A stretch of DNA of 62,865 nucleotides, from contig NZ_PCOT01000024.1 in assembly GCF_002979415.1 (NCBI RefSeq), positions 1-62,865 of the forward strand, read 5' to 3'. Origin of the DNA: Microbacterium sp. MYb72 (GTDB taxonomy: Bacteria > Actinomycetota > Actinomycetes > Actinomycetales > Microbacteriaceae). A model generated the notes under the pieces. It searched no databases. It was not told the DNA's origin and saw nothing but the letters and a program-made list of their open reading frames with translations. This document shows, piece by piece, positions 43,471-51,805 of this stretch. The translations under genes were made by a program, and so were the position numbers. Position 1 is the first letter of the stretch, and every line of letters begins with the position of its first letter.

Positions 43471-44729
43471 TCGTCGTCCTTTCCGTCGGCGAGAGCCTCT
43501 GCGAGCTCCGCCTCTCCGATGATGTGACCCATCCGGTCACGCTTGGTCTCGAGGTACTGGTGGTTGTTCGGCCCGACGCCGACGATCAGCGGCACCTGCT
43601 CCACGACGTCGAGCCCGAGCTCGCGCAGCTGGTTGACCTTGTCGGTGTTGTTCGTGAGCAGGCGCACCTTCGACACTCCGAGATCGGCGAGGATGCCGGC
43701 CGCCGCCGCGTATTCGCGGGCGTCTGCGGGGAGGCCGAGGGCGAGGTTCGCGTCGACCGTGTCGAGCCCCTCCTCCTGCAGGCTGTACGCCCGGAGCTTG
43801 TTGATGAGCCCGATGCCCCGTCCCTCGTGACCGCGCATGTAGATGACGATGCCGCCCTCCTGCTCGATCGCGTCGAGCGCCGCGTCCAGCTGAGGCCCGC
43901 ACTCGCACTTCAGCGAGCCGAACGCCTCGCCCGTGAGGCACTCGGAATGCACGCGCACCAGCGCGGTCTCGGTCGGCTCTCCCGAGACGACCGCGATGTG
44001 GTCGGTGCCGCTGACCCTGTCCTTGTACGCGAGGAAGCGGAACGTGCCGTGCGAGGTCGGAACCGTCGCATCGGCCCTCAGGCTCACCCTCCTGCCGGGG
44101 GAGGCGACGGCGCCGTCGGGGTCGATCTCGTTGAGGTGCGCGATCAGCTGCTCGATCGTGATGACGGGGACGCCGTCGCGCTCGCCGAGCTCGAGGAGGC
44201 CGGGCATCCGCATCATGCTGCCGTCTTCGGCGACGACCTCGGCGATCGCGCCGACCGGACGCAGCCCCGCCAGCTTCATGAGCTCGACGGCCGCCTCGGT
44301 GTGGCCGCTGCGTTCGCGCACGCCGCCGTCGACCGCGCGGAGCGGCAGCACGTGACCGGGGCGGATCAGATCGCCCGCGGTCGACGAGGGGTTCGCCAGC
44401 ACGTTCAGGGTGTGCGCGCGGTCGTGCGCGCTGATGCCGGTGGTGACGCCGGACGCGGCATCCACGCTGACCGTGTACGCGGTCGAGCGCGCGTCCTCGC
44501 TGGTGGCGACCATGGGCTGCAGGTTCAGGCTGTCGGCGAGATCGGTGGGCATGGGCGCGCAGATGAACCCCGACGACCAGCGCACGGTCCAGGCGACCCA
44601 CTCGGGTGTCGCGAGCTCGGCGGAGAGGATGACGTCGCCCTCGTTCTCGCGGTTCTCGTCGTCGGCGACCAGCACCGGCCGGCCGGCGCGGAGCGCGTCG
44701 AGCGCTTCGGGGATGGTGGACAGGCTCAT
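43467..44729 (-). CDS. ribBA: bifunctional 3,4-dihydroxy-2-butanone-4-phosphate synthase / GTP cyclohydrolase II
   Basis: The 420-residue fusion makes both riboflavin precursors. The N-terminal RibB domain (residues 1-200) has DDENRENEGD at 23-32 and the SGHTEAAVEL segment. The C-terminal RibA domain has the zinc cysteines in CLTGEAFGSLKCECG and the GHEGRGIGL active-site loop. The ATG at 44729 overlaps the ribE stop as ATGA and is preceded by AAGGAGG. All catalytic segments look intact. Confidence 0.96.
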   Translation of the reverse strand: MSLSTIPEALDALRAGRPVLVADDENRENEGDVILSAELATPEWVAWTVRWSSGFICAPMPTDLADSLNLQPMVATSEDARSTAYTVSVDAASGVTTGISAHDRAHTLNVLANPSSTAGDLIRPGHVLPLRAVDGGVRERSGHTEAAVELMKLAGLRPVGAIAEVVAEDGSMMRMPGLLELGERDGVPVITIEQLIAHLNEIDPDGAVASPGRRVSLRADATVPTSHGTFRFLAYKDRVSGTDHIAVVSGEPTETALVRVHSECLTGEAFGSLKCECGPQLDAALDAIEQEGGIVIYMRGHEGRGIGLINKLRAYSLQEEGLDTVDANLALGLPADAREYAAAAGILADLGVSKVRLLTNNTDKVNQLRELGLDVVEQVPLIVGVGPNNHQYLETKRDRMGHIIGEAELAEALADGKDDE

Positions 44730-45364
44730 CGCGAGCCTCCTTCCTGTGCGACGCCGAGCTCGCGGAAGGCGAGCAGACGTTCGACGTGTCGGGCGAGGAC
44801 GTCGGTCTCGAGGTTGACGCGGTCGCCGACCGCGCGCGCGCCCAGCGTGGTGGCGGCGAGGGTCTCCGGGATGAGGGAGACCTCGAACCACGCGTCGGTC
44901 TCGGACGGGGCGCTCACGGCGCTCACCGTCAGCGACGTGCCGTCGACCGAGATGGAGCCCTTGTCCACGACCAGCGGGGCGAGGTCGGCGGGGAGGCTGA
45001 TCCGCAGCACGCTCCACTGCGCGCCGGGGCGCACCTGCAGCACGGCTCCCGTGCCGTCGACGTGGCCCTGCACGATGTGGCCGCCGAGGCGGGCACCCAC
45101 GGGCATCGCCTTCTCGATGTTGACGCGGGTGCCCACGGTCGCGCCGCCGATGGCCGCCACATCGAGGGTCTGCTTCATCACGTCGGTGTCGAAGGTGTCG
45201 GCGGTCGAGCCCACCACGGTCAGGCAGACGCCGGACACCGCGATCGACTCGCCGTGCACCGCATCCGCTGCGGCCTTCGGAGCGCGCACCGTGAGCCGCC
45301 AGCCGTCGCCCGCTGGCGCGATGGCGGTGATCTCGCCGATCTCCTCGATGATTCCGGTGAACAT
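44726..45364 (-). CDS. ribE: riboflavin synthase alpha subunit
   Basis: The 212-residue enzyme dismutates two lumazine molecules to riboflavin and acts as a trimer. It shows the duplicated lumazine-binding fold: N-terminal MFTGIIEEIG and GVCLTVV, and the matching second half with SISVDGTSLTV. HIVQGHVDGTG is the conserved inter-barrel segment. The ATG at 45364 overlaps the ribD stop by one base (TGATG), so coupling is tight. Longer readings fall within ribD. Confidence 0.95.
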   Translation of the reverse strand: MFTGIIEEIGEITAIAPAGDGWRLTVRAPKAAADAVHGESIAVSGVCLTVVGSTADTFDTDVMKQTLDVAAIGGATVGTRVNIEKAMPVGARLGGHIVQGHVDGTGAVLQVRPGAQWSVLRISLPADLAPLVVDKGSISVDGTSLTVSAVSAPSETDAWFEVSLIPETLAATTLGARAVGDRVNLETDVLARHVERLLAFRELGVAQEGGSR

Positions 45365-46407
45365 CAGGCAGCTCCTTCGTCGTGAGCGTCGGTCGCGGTC
45401 GCCGGGTGAGCGATCGCGAGCAGGTCGGTTCCGAGCGGCAGCCACTCGTCGATGTCGAGGCGCACGGCCGCGTCGATCGACGGCACGCCGATGTCGGTGA
45501 GGGCGAGGCGCCGGCCGCCGAGCAGCACCGGGGCCACGTACGCGAGCACCCGGTCGGCGAGACCCGCGGCGATGAAAGCGCTCGCGAGAGTCGGGCCGCC
45601 CTCGACGAACACGCTCTGGACTCCGCGTGCGTGCAGATCGGCGACGACGGCCCGCAGGTCTCGGGTGTCGTAGAAGACGGGGGAGTGCGGATGCCGGCGC
45701 ACCGCGGCGTCGTCAGGGGTCGGCCTCGAGCCGATCACGACGGGGACAGGCTGGTGCGGATGCAGTGCATCGCCGTCACGGGCGGTGAGCGCGGGGTCGT
45801 CAGCGAGCACGGTGCCGGTGCCGACGACGATGGCGTCGGCCGCCGCGCGCCGTCGATGCACGTCGGCGCGCGCCGCGGGCCCCGTGATCCACTGGCTGGA
45901 GCCGTCGTCCGCTGCGGCGCGTCCGTCGAGGCTCTGCGCCCACTTCACGGTGATGTGCGGTCGCCCGAGGCGCTGCGCGGTGAGCCAGCCGTCGATCAGG
46001 GCGTGCGCGGCATCCGCCTGCTCGCCGGACTCGACGTGGACGCCGGCGTTCCGCAGTCGTTCTGCGCCTCCGCCCGAGACCGCGCCGGGGTCGTCGAGGG
46101 CGTACACCACGCGGGCGACGCCGGCGTCGATCAGGGCGAGGGCACACGGGCCGGTGCGGCCGGTGTGATTGCACGGCTCGAGGGTGACCACGGCCGTCGC
46201 TCCACGGGCGGCGCCCGGCGCGAGCTTCGAGAGCGCATCGACCTCCGCGTGCGGGGTGCCGGCGCCATGGTGCCAGCCCTCGGCGAGGACGTCGCCGTCG
46301 GGGGAGAGGATGACGGCGCCCACCTGCGGGTTCACGCCCCGCGGCCCCTGCGCTGCGAGTTCGAGCGCGCGACCCATCGCGCGGCGCTCAGCCTCGGTCA
46401 CTGCCAT
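45364..46407 (-). CDS. ribD: bifunctional diaminohydroxyphosphoribosylaminopyrimidine deaminase / reductase
   Basis: The 347-residue fusion catalyses the two steps after GTP cyclohydrolase II. The N-terminal deaminase domain has the zinc site His53-Ala-Glu55 and Cys79/Cys88 (PCNHTGRTGPC). The C-terminal reductase domain starts near residue 150 (HITVKWAQSLDGRAA). The ATG at 46407 follows AGGAGGACGG. It is the first gene of the rib operon and sits 59 bp downstream of the FMN riboswitch, whose ligand state should control the whole operon. Confidence 0.95.
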   Translation of the reverse strand: MAVTEAERRAMGRALELAAQGPRGVNPQVGAVILSPDGDVLAEGWHHGAGTPHAEVDALSKLAPGAARGATAVVTLEPCNHTGRTGPCALALIDAGVARVVYALDDPGAVSGGGAERLRNAGVHVESGEQADAAHALIDGWLTAQRLGRPHITVKWAQSLDGRAAADDGSSQWITGPAARADVHRRRAAADAIVVGTGTVLADDPALTARDGDALHPHQPVPVVIGSRPTPDDAAVRRHPHSPVFYDTRDLRAVVADLHARGVQSVFVEGGPTLASAFIAAGLADRVLAYVAPVLLGGRRLALTDIGVPSIDAAVRLDIDEWLPLGTDLLAIAHPATATDAHDEGAA

Positions 46408-46465
46408 CCGTCGTCCTCCTCTGAGGCTCCGGGGGATGCAGAACGCGCGCGCGAGCGCGCCGTGC

Positions 46466-46603
46466 TGCCTCCCTTCCGGACTAGCGAGATGACTCTCGCA
46501 TCACCGTCGGTTCCGGATTTCCACCGGATCGGCATCCCGGTGGAACCGAGACGCTCGCGGACTGTCACCGCCGGTTCGGATTCACACCGACCCCGGAGCA
46601 CGT
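46466..46603 (-). ncRNA. FMN riboswitch (RFN element)
   Basis: The transcribed strand reads CCGGGGTCGGTGTGAATCCG then AACCGGCGGTGACAGTCCGC near the 5' end and ATCCGGTGGAAATCCGGAAC, CGACGGTGA and AGTCCGGAAGGGAGGC at the 3' end, the conserved blocks of the RFN aptamer. A GC hairpin (complement of about 46443-46463) follows, then the ribD ribosome-binding site AGGAGG, which can pair with an upstream CCTC. With no T-run, control of translation start is more likely than termination. FMN binding should repress ribDEBAH. Confidence 0.95.
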
Positions 46604-46670
46604 TGATGCTCTGAGTGTACTCAACGCGTCTGACAGAGATTCATTCCGCGACATGAAAGGGAACGCGGTG

Positions 46671-47534
46671 CTACTTGAGCAGCCTCGACAGGCGGCGATC
46701 GGCGAGCGGCTTGCCGCCCGTCTGACACCTCGGGCAGTACTCCATCGAGCGATCGGCGAAGAACACGCTCCGCACGATGTCGCCGCACACGGGGCAGGCC
46801 TCCCCGCGGCGGGCGTGCACCTGCATGCCGCGGCGCTTGGCATCCTTCAGATCGGCGGGGGGCTTGCCGGAGGCCGCGGTCACCGCATCCGTCAGCGTCG
46901 CGTGCGTCGCGGCAAACAGCCGGTCGATCTCGTCGTCGTCGAGCTTCGCGGAGATCGCGTACGGAGACATGCGCGCGGCGTGCAGGATCTCGTCGGAGTA
47001 GGCGTTGCCGATGCCGGCGATCACGGCCTGATCGCGCAGGAGGCCCTTGATCTGCATCCGCTTCCCCGCGAGCAGGCCGGCGAAGACCTCGCGGGTGAAC
47101 GACGGGTCCAGTGGATCTGGGCCGAGCCGGGCGATGCCGGGGACGTCCTGCGGATCCCGCACGACGTAGACCGCGAGCGACTTCTTGGTGCCGGCCTCGG
47201 TGAGATCGAACCCGCTGCCGTCGTCGAGGGCGATGCGCAGCGCGATGGGCGACTTGCCCGGCTTGATCAGCGTGGTGGGGAGGGTGTCGTACCAGCGCAG
47301 CCACCCGGCCTTGGCGAGGTGGAATGCGAGGTGCAGGTCGTCGCGGCACGTCAGCACGACGAACTTGCCGTGGCGGGACGCCGCCGTGATCTCCGCGCCC
47401 TGGAGTGCGTGGATGGGCGGATCGTAGGTCTTCAGCGCCGAGATCGCCGCCACCGTGGCGCGGGTGATGGTGCGCCCGACGGCGCGCTCGGCGAGGAACG
47501 TCGTCAGTCCCTGGACCTCGGGCATCTCCGGCAT
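46671..47534 (-). CDS. Fpg/Nei-family DNA glycosylase
   Basis: The 287-residue DNA repair enzyme removes oxidised bases and nicks the abasic site. After Met removal Pro2 and Glu3 (MPEMPEV) form the active site. A conserved IAGIGNAYSDEIL helix-two-turn-helix segment and a C-terminal zinc finger, CPVCG with EYCPRC, are present. The first Met is required to place Pro2 correctly. CAGGAT lies exactly 6 bases before the ATG at 47534, suggesting a leaderless transcript. The sequence is closer to the actinobacterial Fpg/Nei paralogues than to canonical MutM, so the exact lesion preference is open. Confidence 0.93.
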   Translation of the reverse strand: MPEMPEVQGLTTFLAERAVGRTITRATVAAISALKTYDPPIHALQGAEITAASRHGKFVVLTCRDDLHLAFHLAKAGWLRWYDTLPTTLIKPGKSPIALRIALDDGSGFDLTEAGTKKSLAVYVVRDPQDVPGIARLGPDPLDPSFTREVFAGLLAGKRMQIKGLLRDQAVIAGIGNAYSDEILHAARMSPYAISAKLDDDEIDRLFAATHATLTDAVTAASGKPPADLKDAKRRGMQVHARRGEACPVCGDIVRSVFFADRSMEYCPRCQTGGKPLADRRLSRLLK

Positions 47535-47580
47535 GGACTCATCCTGACACCGGCATCTGACATCCGGCTAGGGGCGACGC

Positions 47581-48195
47581 TCAGACGGCGCTCAGCAGCA
47601 GGCGGATGCTGGCGGCGCGGAGGTGCTCGACGGCATCCAGGTCTCCGCGCAGGTAGGCGATGAGCGCGTTGAGGAAGATCCCGTCGAACAGCGCGTAGGC
47701 CGACGACGGATCGACGACGGGCGCGCGTCCCTCGAGTTCGGAGAAGCGCTGGACGACGGCCCACACCATGTCGCTGAGCAGCGCGTCGATCGCGATGATG
47801 GTGTCGCGGAAGCCGGCGTCGAACAGGGCCTGATTGCGCAGGTCGTACCAGAGCCGGTGCATGTCGGCTTCGTCGCGCAGCGTGGAGGCCATCTCTGCGC
47901 CGAAACGCTCGGCGAGTTCGGCTCCGCTCCTCGACGACTCGACGATGGGGTCGTAGCGCCGTGCGCACTCCGACTTGTACTGCCAGATCGCCTGGCCGAT
48001 CAGATCGTCCTTGTCCTCGAAGTAGTAGTGCAGCAGCCCGTGCGACAGCTCGCTCTGGGCGGCCACGTCGCGCAGGCCGGTGCGGGCGAATCCGCGCTCG
48101 GCGATGGCCGTCAGTGCGGCATCCGCCAGCTCGCGTCGACGCGCGGCGAACTTGTCGGTACCCGCCCGCTCCGCGCGCACAGCCGCATCGCCCAT
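47581..48195 (-). CDS. TetR-family transcriptional regulator
   Basis: The 204-residue protein has a TetR DNA-binding domain (GFARTGLRDVAAQSELSHGLLHYYFEDKDDL, about residues 34-64) and a helical ligand domain. I use the ATG at 48195, which has GGAGG at 4-5 bases; the adjacent GTG at 48198 is too close to it. A TATGAT -10 box lies at 48228-48223 on the minus strand. It is divergent from the SDR/ligase/thiolase operon and is its likely repressor, perhaps relieved by an acyl-CoA intermediate; this last point is inference. Confidence 0.9.
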   Translation of the reverse strand: MGDAAVRAERAGTDKFAARRRELADAALTAIAERGFARTGLRDVAAQSELSHGLLHYYFEDKDDLIGQAIWQYKSECARRYDPIVESSRSGAELAERFGAEMASTLRDEADMHRLWYDLRNQALFDAGFRDTIIAIDALLSDMVWAVVQRFSELEGRAPVVDPSSAYALFDGIFLNALIAYLRGDLDAVEHLRAASIRLLLSAV

Positions 48196-48271
48196 CACGC
48201 CTCCTCCGGTCTCGGTGAAGCGATCATACGCCCTGCGGAGGGCGCCGATCGGCAGTTTTGGGCAGATGTCC

Positions 48272-48299
48272 AGATTTTCCTTGTCAAGTGTCCAAATCT
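48272..48299. promoter_or_regulatory. candidate TetR operator and promoter
   Basis: AGATTT (48272-48277) and AAATCT (48294-48299) form an inverted repeat with 16 bp between, around a -35-like TTGTCA at 48281-48286. The interval separates the TetR gene and the SDR operon, and the site is 49 bp upstream of the SDR start. Confidence 0.45.
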
Positions 48300-48347
48300 C
48301 TGATCTGCTGTCCCCATCGCTTTCAACGACGAAAGGAACGGATCGAC

Positions 48348-49148
48348 ATGACCACTGATCTCACGGGGACGCGTGCCCTGATCACCGGCGGCGCGAGAGG
48401 GCTGGGACTGCGCACGGCGCAGGTCCTCGCCGAGAGGGGAGCAGCCGTCGTCCTCGCCGACGTCGACGAGTCGGCCGGCACGGCAGCCGCCGCGGCGCTC
48501 ACGGCAGACGGACGTCAGGCGACGTTCGTGGCCCTCGACGTGACCGATGACGCCTCCTGGAGCGCCGCCACGGCGCAGGCGCTGGACGCCCTCGGCGGAC
48601 TCGATGCCCTCGTGAACAACGCGGGCATCGAGATCTCCGACCTCTTCGTCGATCTCGACCCCGCCAACATGCGCAGGATCCTCGACGTGAACGTCCTGGG
48701 CACGGCGCTCGGCATCAAGCACGCCTTCCGCAGCATGCGCCAGGACGACGGCTCGGGAGCGGGCGGCGCGATCGTGAACATCGCCTCGGTGGCGGCGACC
48801 ATCGCCTTCCCCGGCATCGCGGCGTACTCGGCATCCAAGTCCGCCGTCGAGCGGCTCACCAAGGTCGCCGCCGCGGAGTCGGGCCGTCTCGGCTACGGCG
48901 TGCGCGTGAACACCGTCTGCCCAGGGCTCGTCCCCAACGCGATGGGCGCGCAGCTGGCCGGGGACATGGAACGGCTGGGGCTGTTCCCCTCGGCGCAGGA
49001 CGCCGTGACCGCCGTGGTCGGCCTGACGCCATCGGGGCGCCTCGCGACGGAGGACGACATCGCCGCGGGGATCGCGTTCCTGCTCTCCTCGGACTCGGCA
49101 TTCGTCAACGGGACGACGCTGTCGATCGACGGCGCGATGGGGATGTGA
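48348..49148 (+). CDS. short-chain dehydrogenase/reductase (SDR)
   Basis: The 266-residue classical SDR has TGGARGLG near residues 13-20, ADVDES after beta-2 (favouring NAD), NNAG, and the catalytic YSASK. The ATG at 48348 follows GAAAGGAACGG. It starts the rightward operon SDR, saccharopine-dehydrogenase-like, acyl-CoA ligase, thiolase, 10 bp before the next gene. An oxidation of a hydroxy group or hydroxyacyl intermediate is likely; the substrate is unknown. Confidence 0.9.
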   Translation: MTTDLTGTRALITGGARGLGLRTAQVLAERGAAVVLADVDESAGTAAAAALTADGRQATFVALDVTDDASWSAATAQALDALGGLDALVNNAGIEISDLFVDLDPANMRRILDVNVLGTALGIKHAFRSMRQDDGSGAGGAIVNIASVAATIAFPGIAAYSASKSAVERLTKVAAAESGRLGYGVRVNTVCPGLVPNAMGAQLAGDMERLGLFPSAQDAVTAVVGLTPSGRLATEDDIAAGIAFLLSSDSAFVNGTTLSIDGAMGM

Positions 49149-49158
49149 GGAGAACACC

Positions 49159-50277
49159 ATGAGCACGGACAAGCCCGTCGTCGTCTACGGCGTCAGCGGA
49201 TACACAGGCCGGTTGATCTGCGAGTACCTGCGCGAACTCGGGGTGCCCTTCGTGGCCGCGGGGCGTGACGCAGAACGCGTCCGCGAGGTCGTGGAGAAGA
49301 TCCCGGGGATCGAGACGGCCGACTACGAGATCGTCGGCGTCGAGAACGACGCCGCAGCGCTGGCGGAGGCATTCGACGGCGCCACGGTGATCTGCAACAC
49401 GGTGGGACCGTTCATCAAGTTCGGCCCGGAGGTCGTCGAGGCCGCCCTGCAGATCGGGGCGCACTACACCGACACCACCGGCGAACAGGACTGGGTGATG
49501 GCCGCGCGCGACAGATGGGGTGCGCAGTTCGCCGCGGAGGGGCTGCTGCTGTCTCCCGGCATCGCGCACATGTACACGACGAGCGAGATCGCGGCCAACA
49601 TCGCCCTCGAGCCCGGGGGATACGACACCCTCGACATCCTCGTGTTCTGGAAGGGGCTGCCGACCTTCGCGTCGACGCAGACCATCTTCACGATCCTCAA
49701 GGCCGACTGGTACTACCTCGAGCAGAACCAGCTCGTCGCGTGGGACCACCTCTCGAAGTTCGACGTGACGGTGCCCGGCTACCACGAGCAGGCCGTCGCG
49801 GTGCCGTGGGGCGGGATGTCGCATCCGATCTGGTTCCAGCACGACCCGCGGGTGTCCAGCGTCCGCTCCTTCGGCGGCGTGCTCAACCGCGCCGTGATGG
49901 AGAACGTCGGACTGACGGTGCAGATGTTCGAGGAGCAGATCAAGCCGCTCGAGCCGGAGGCGCAGGAGAAGGCGCTGGCCGACATCGCCGCGGGCCTCCA
50001 GGCGAGCATGCCGCCGCGTGAGAACCCGCGTTACAACAGGTCGGTCGACTCGGTGCACGCGTCCGGTCCGCTCGGTCGGTCGCACGTGGTGATCCACGGC
50101 AACAGCAACTACAAGCAGACCGGACTGCTGCAGGCCTTCGCCGCGTTCTCGCTGATCCAGGAGGCGCCCCGCCGGGTGGGATTCGCCTCGGCGTGCCAGG
50201 CGTTCGGGCACCACGAGCTGCTGGGGCAGCTCCGCGCCTTCGGCCTCGTCGCCGAACCCGTGGTCACCCGGGTGTGA
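49159..50277 (+). CDS. saccharopine dehydrogenase-like NAD(P)-binding protein
   Basis: The 372-residue protein starts with a Rossmann segment VVYGVSGYTGRLICEYL (GxxGxxG at residues about 11-17) as in the saccharopine-dehydrogenase/trans-acting enoyl reductase superfamily. The ATG at 49159 follows GTGAGGAG. The C-terminal half (about 140-372) does not match a domain I recognise with confidence and is rich in aromatic residues. Located between an SDR and an acyl-CoA ligase, it is probably a reductase or dehydrogenase of the same catabolic pathway, not a lysine-pathway enzyme. Substrate unknown. Confidence 0.75.
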   Translation: MSTDKPVVVYGVSGYTGRLICEYLRELGVPFVAAGRDAERVREVVEKIPGIETADYEIVGVENDAAALAEAFDGATVICNTVGPFIKFGPEVVEAALQIGAHYTDTTGEQDWVMAARDRWGAQFAAEGLLLSPGIAHMYTTSEIAANIALEPGGYDTLDILVFWKGLPTFASTQTIFTILKADWYYLEQNQLVAWDHLSKFDVTVPGYHEQAVAVPWGGMSHPIWFQHDPRVSSVRSFGGVLNRAVMENVGLTVQMFEEQIKPLEPEAQEKALADIAAGLQASMPPRENPRYNRSVDSVHASGPLGRSHVVIHGNSNYKQTGLLQAFAAFSLIQEAPRRVGFASACQAFGHHELLGQLRAFGLVAEPVVTRV

Positions 50278-50287
50278 CCACCCCACA

Positions 50288-50318
50288 GGGGCGCCGCGCC
50301 TCCCCGGCGCGGCGCCCC
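50288..50318 (+). terminator. GC hairpin inside the ligase/thiolase operon
   Basis: A perfect 13-bp stem GGGGCGCCGCGCC / GGCGCGGCGCCCC closes a TCCCC loop, 10 bp after the saccharopine-like gene stop and 32 bp before the ligase start. There is no T-run. It may attenuate or stabilise the operon transcript. Confidence 0.6.
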
Positions 50319-50350
50319 GCCGCAGGCACCTCGATCCCTCTGGAGCACTC

Positions 50351-51805
50351 ATGCACTTCGCCGCACTGCCCGCCGTCCGCGCCGCCGAGGCCCCGGCGGC
50401 GCCCAGCCTGCGCGACGACGCCGTCGAGCTCAGCAACGCCGACCTCCTCGCCAGGGTCGAGGCCGCGGCCGGAGCGCTGCACGCGCGCGGTGTTCGCGCC
50501 GGCAGCGTCATCGCCCTGGCGCTGCCCAACCGGGTCGAGCTGATCGTCGCGCTGTTCGCCGCGTGGCGACTGGGAGCGGCGGTCACGCCGATCAATCCGG
50601 TCCTCGGGCAGACGGAGGCGGCGTATCAGGTCGCGGATGCCGGCGCGGTGCTGGTCGTCGCGGAAGAGGGCACGCGCGATCTCGGCGCACCCTCCGTCCT
50701 CCTCGACGAGCTCGCAGCGGGGGACCGCGTCCTCGGGGATCCTCTGACGACGATCGACGATCTCGCGCTCCTCATCTACACGAGCGGAACGACCGGGAGC
50801 CCGAAGGGCGTCATGCTCACCCACGCCAACCTCGACGCGATGACCGCGTCGTTCGTGGAGTGGTTCGAGCTCGGAGCCGCTGATCACAGCCTCCTCGTGC
50901 TCCCGCTGTTCCACGCGAACGGCATCGTGCTCGGCACGCTGACCCCGCTGCGCGCAGGGGGCCAGGTCAGCATCACCGGGCGCTTCTCACGCGACAGGTT
51001 CTTCGCCGATGTCGAGCGGCTGCGCCCCACCTACTTCTCCGCGGTGCCGGCGATCTACGCGCTGCTCTCCTCTCTGCCCGACGACGTGCGGCCGGACACC
51101 TCGTCGCTGCGCTTCGCCGTGTGCGGTGCGGCGCCGATGCCGGCCGAATCGATCGAGCGCTTCGAGAAGCGGTTCGACGTCACGATCGTGGAGGGCTACG
51201 GGCTCTCCGAGACGACCTGCGCCTCGACCATCAATCCGCTGCACGGAACCCGCAAGCCCGGAACCGTCGGTCTCCCGCTGCCCGGCCAGCGCGTCGCCGT
51301 GATCGGAGAGGACGGCCGGCACCTGGCGTCGGGCGAGGTCGGCGAGGTGGTGATCTCCGGCCCCGTCGTCATGGCCGGGTACCTGGGGCGTCCCGAGGAG
51401 ACCGAGCGGACCGTGGTGGACGGATGGCTGCGCACCGGCGACCTCGGCCGGTTCGATGAGGACGGCTACCTGCAGATCGTCGACCGCATCAAGGACATGA
51501 TCATCCGCGGGGGAGAGAACCTCTATCCCAAGGAGATCGAGAACGCGCTCTACACGCATCCGGACGTGCGGGAGGCCGCCGTCGTCGGCGCCCCGGATCC
51601 CGTGCTGGGCGAGATCCCCGTCGCCTTCGTGTCGCTCAGCGCGGACGCCGCGGCCGCACCCGACGAGCTCGACGCGCATGCGCGCAGCATCCTGGCGTCG
51701 TTCAAGTGCCCCGCTCGCATCATCGTCCTCGACGAGCTCCCCAAGAACCCGGTCGGCAAGATCGACAAGCCGGCGCTCCGCCGCGGACTGCGGGTCGCGT
51801 CGTGA
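50351..51805 (+). CDS. AMP-dependent acyl-CoA synthetase/ligase
   Basis: The 484-residue adenylating enzyme activates a carboxylic acid to its CoA thioester. The P-loop YTSGTTGSPKGV is near residue 140, GYGLSETT near 280, the hinge DGWLRTGDLGRFDEDGYL near 357-374 and the C-terminal Lys motif NPVGKIDK near 470. The protein is at the short end for the family. The ATG at 50351 follows CTGGAGC. Its stop overlaps the thiolase start as GTGA. It supplies the CoA ester that the thiolase would cleave or extend. Confidence 0.92.
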   Translation: MHFAALPAVRAAEAPAAPSLRDDAVELSNADLLARVEAAAGALHARGVRAGSVIALALPNRVELIVALFAAWRLGAAVTPINPVLGQTEAAYQVADAGAVLVVAEEGTRDLGAPSVLLDELAAGDRVLGDPLTTIDDLALLIYTSGTTGSPKGVMLTHANLDAMTASFVEWFELGAADHSLLVLPLFHANGIVLGTLTPLRAGGQVSITGRFSRDRFFADVERLRPTYFSAVPAIYALLSSLPDDVRPDTSSLRFAVCGAAPMPAESIERFEKRFDVTIVEGYGLSETTCASTINPLHGTRKPGTVGLPLPGQRVAVIGEDGRHLASGEVGEVVISGPVVMAGYLGRPEETERTVVDGWLRTGDLGRFDEDGYLQIVDRIKDMIIRGGENLYPKEIENALYTHPDVREAAVVGAPDPVLGEIPVAFVSLSADAAAAPDELDAHARSILASFKCPARIIVLDELPKNPVGKIDKPALRRGLRVAS

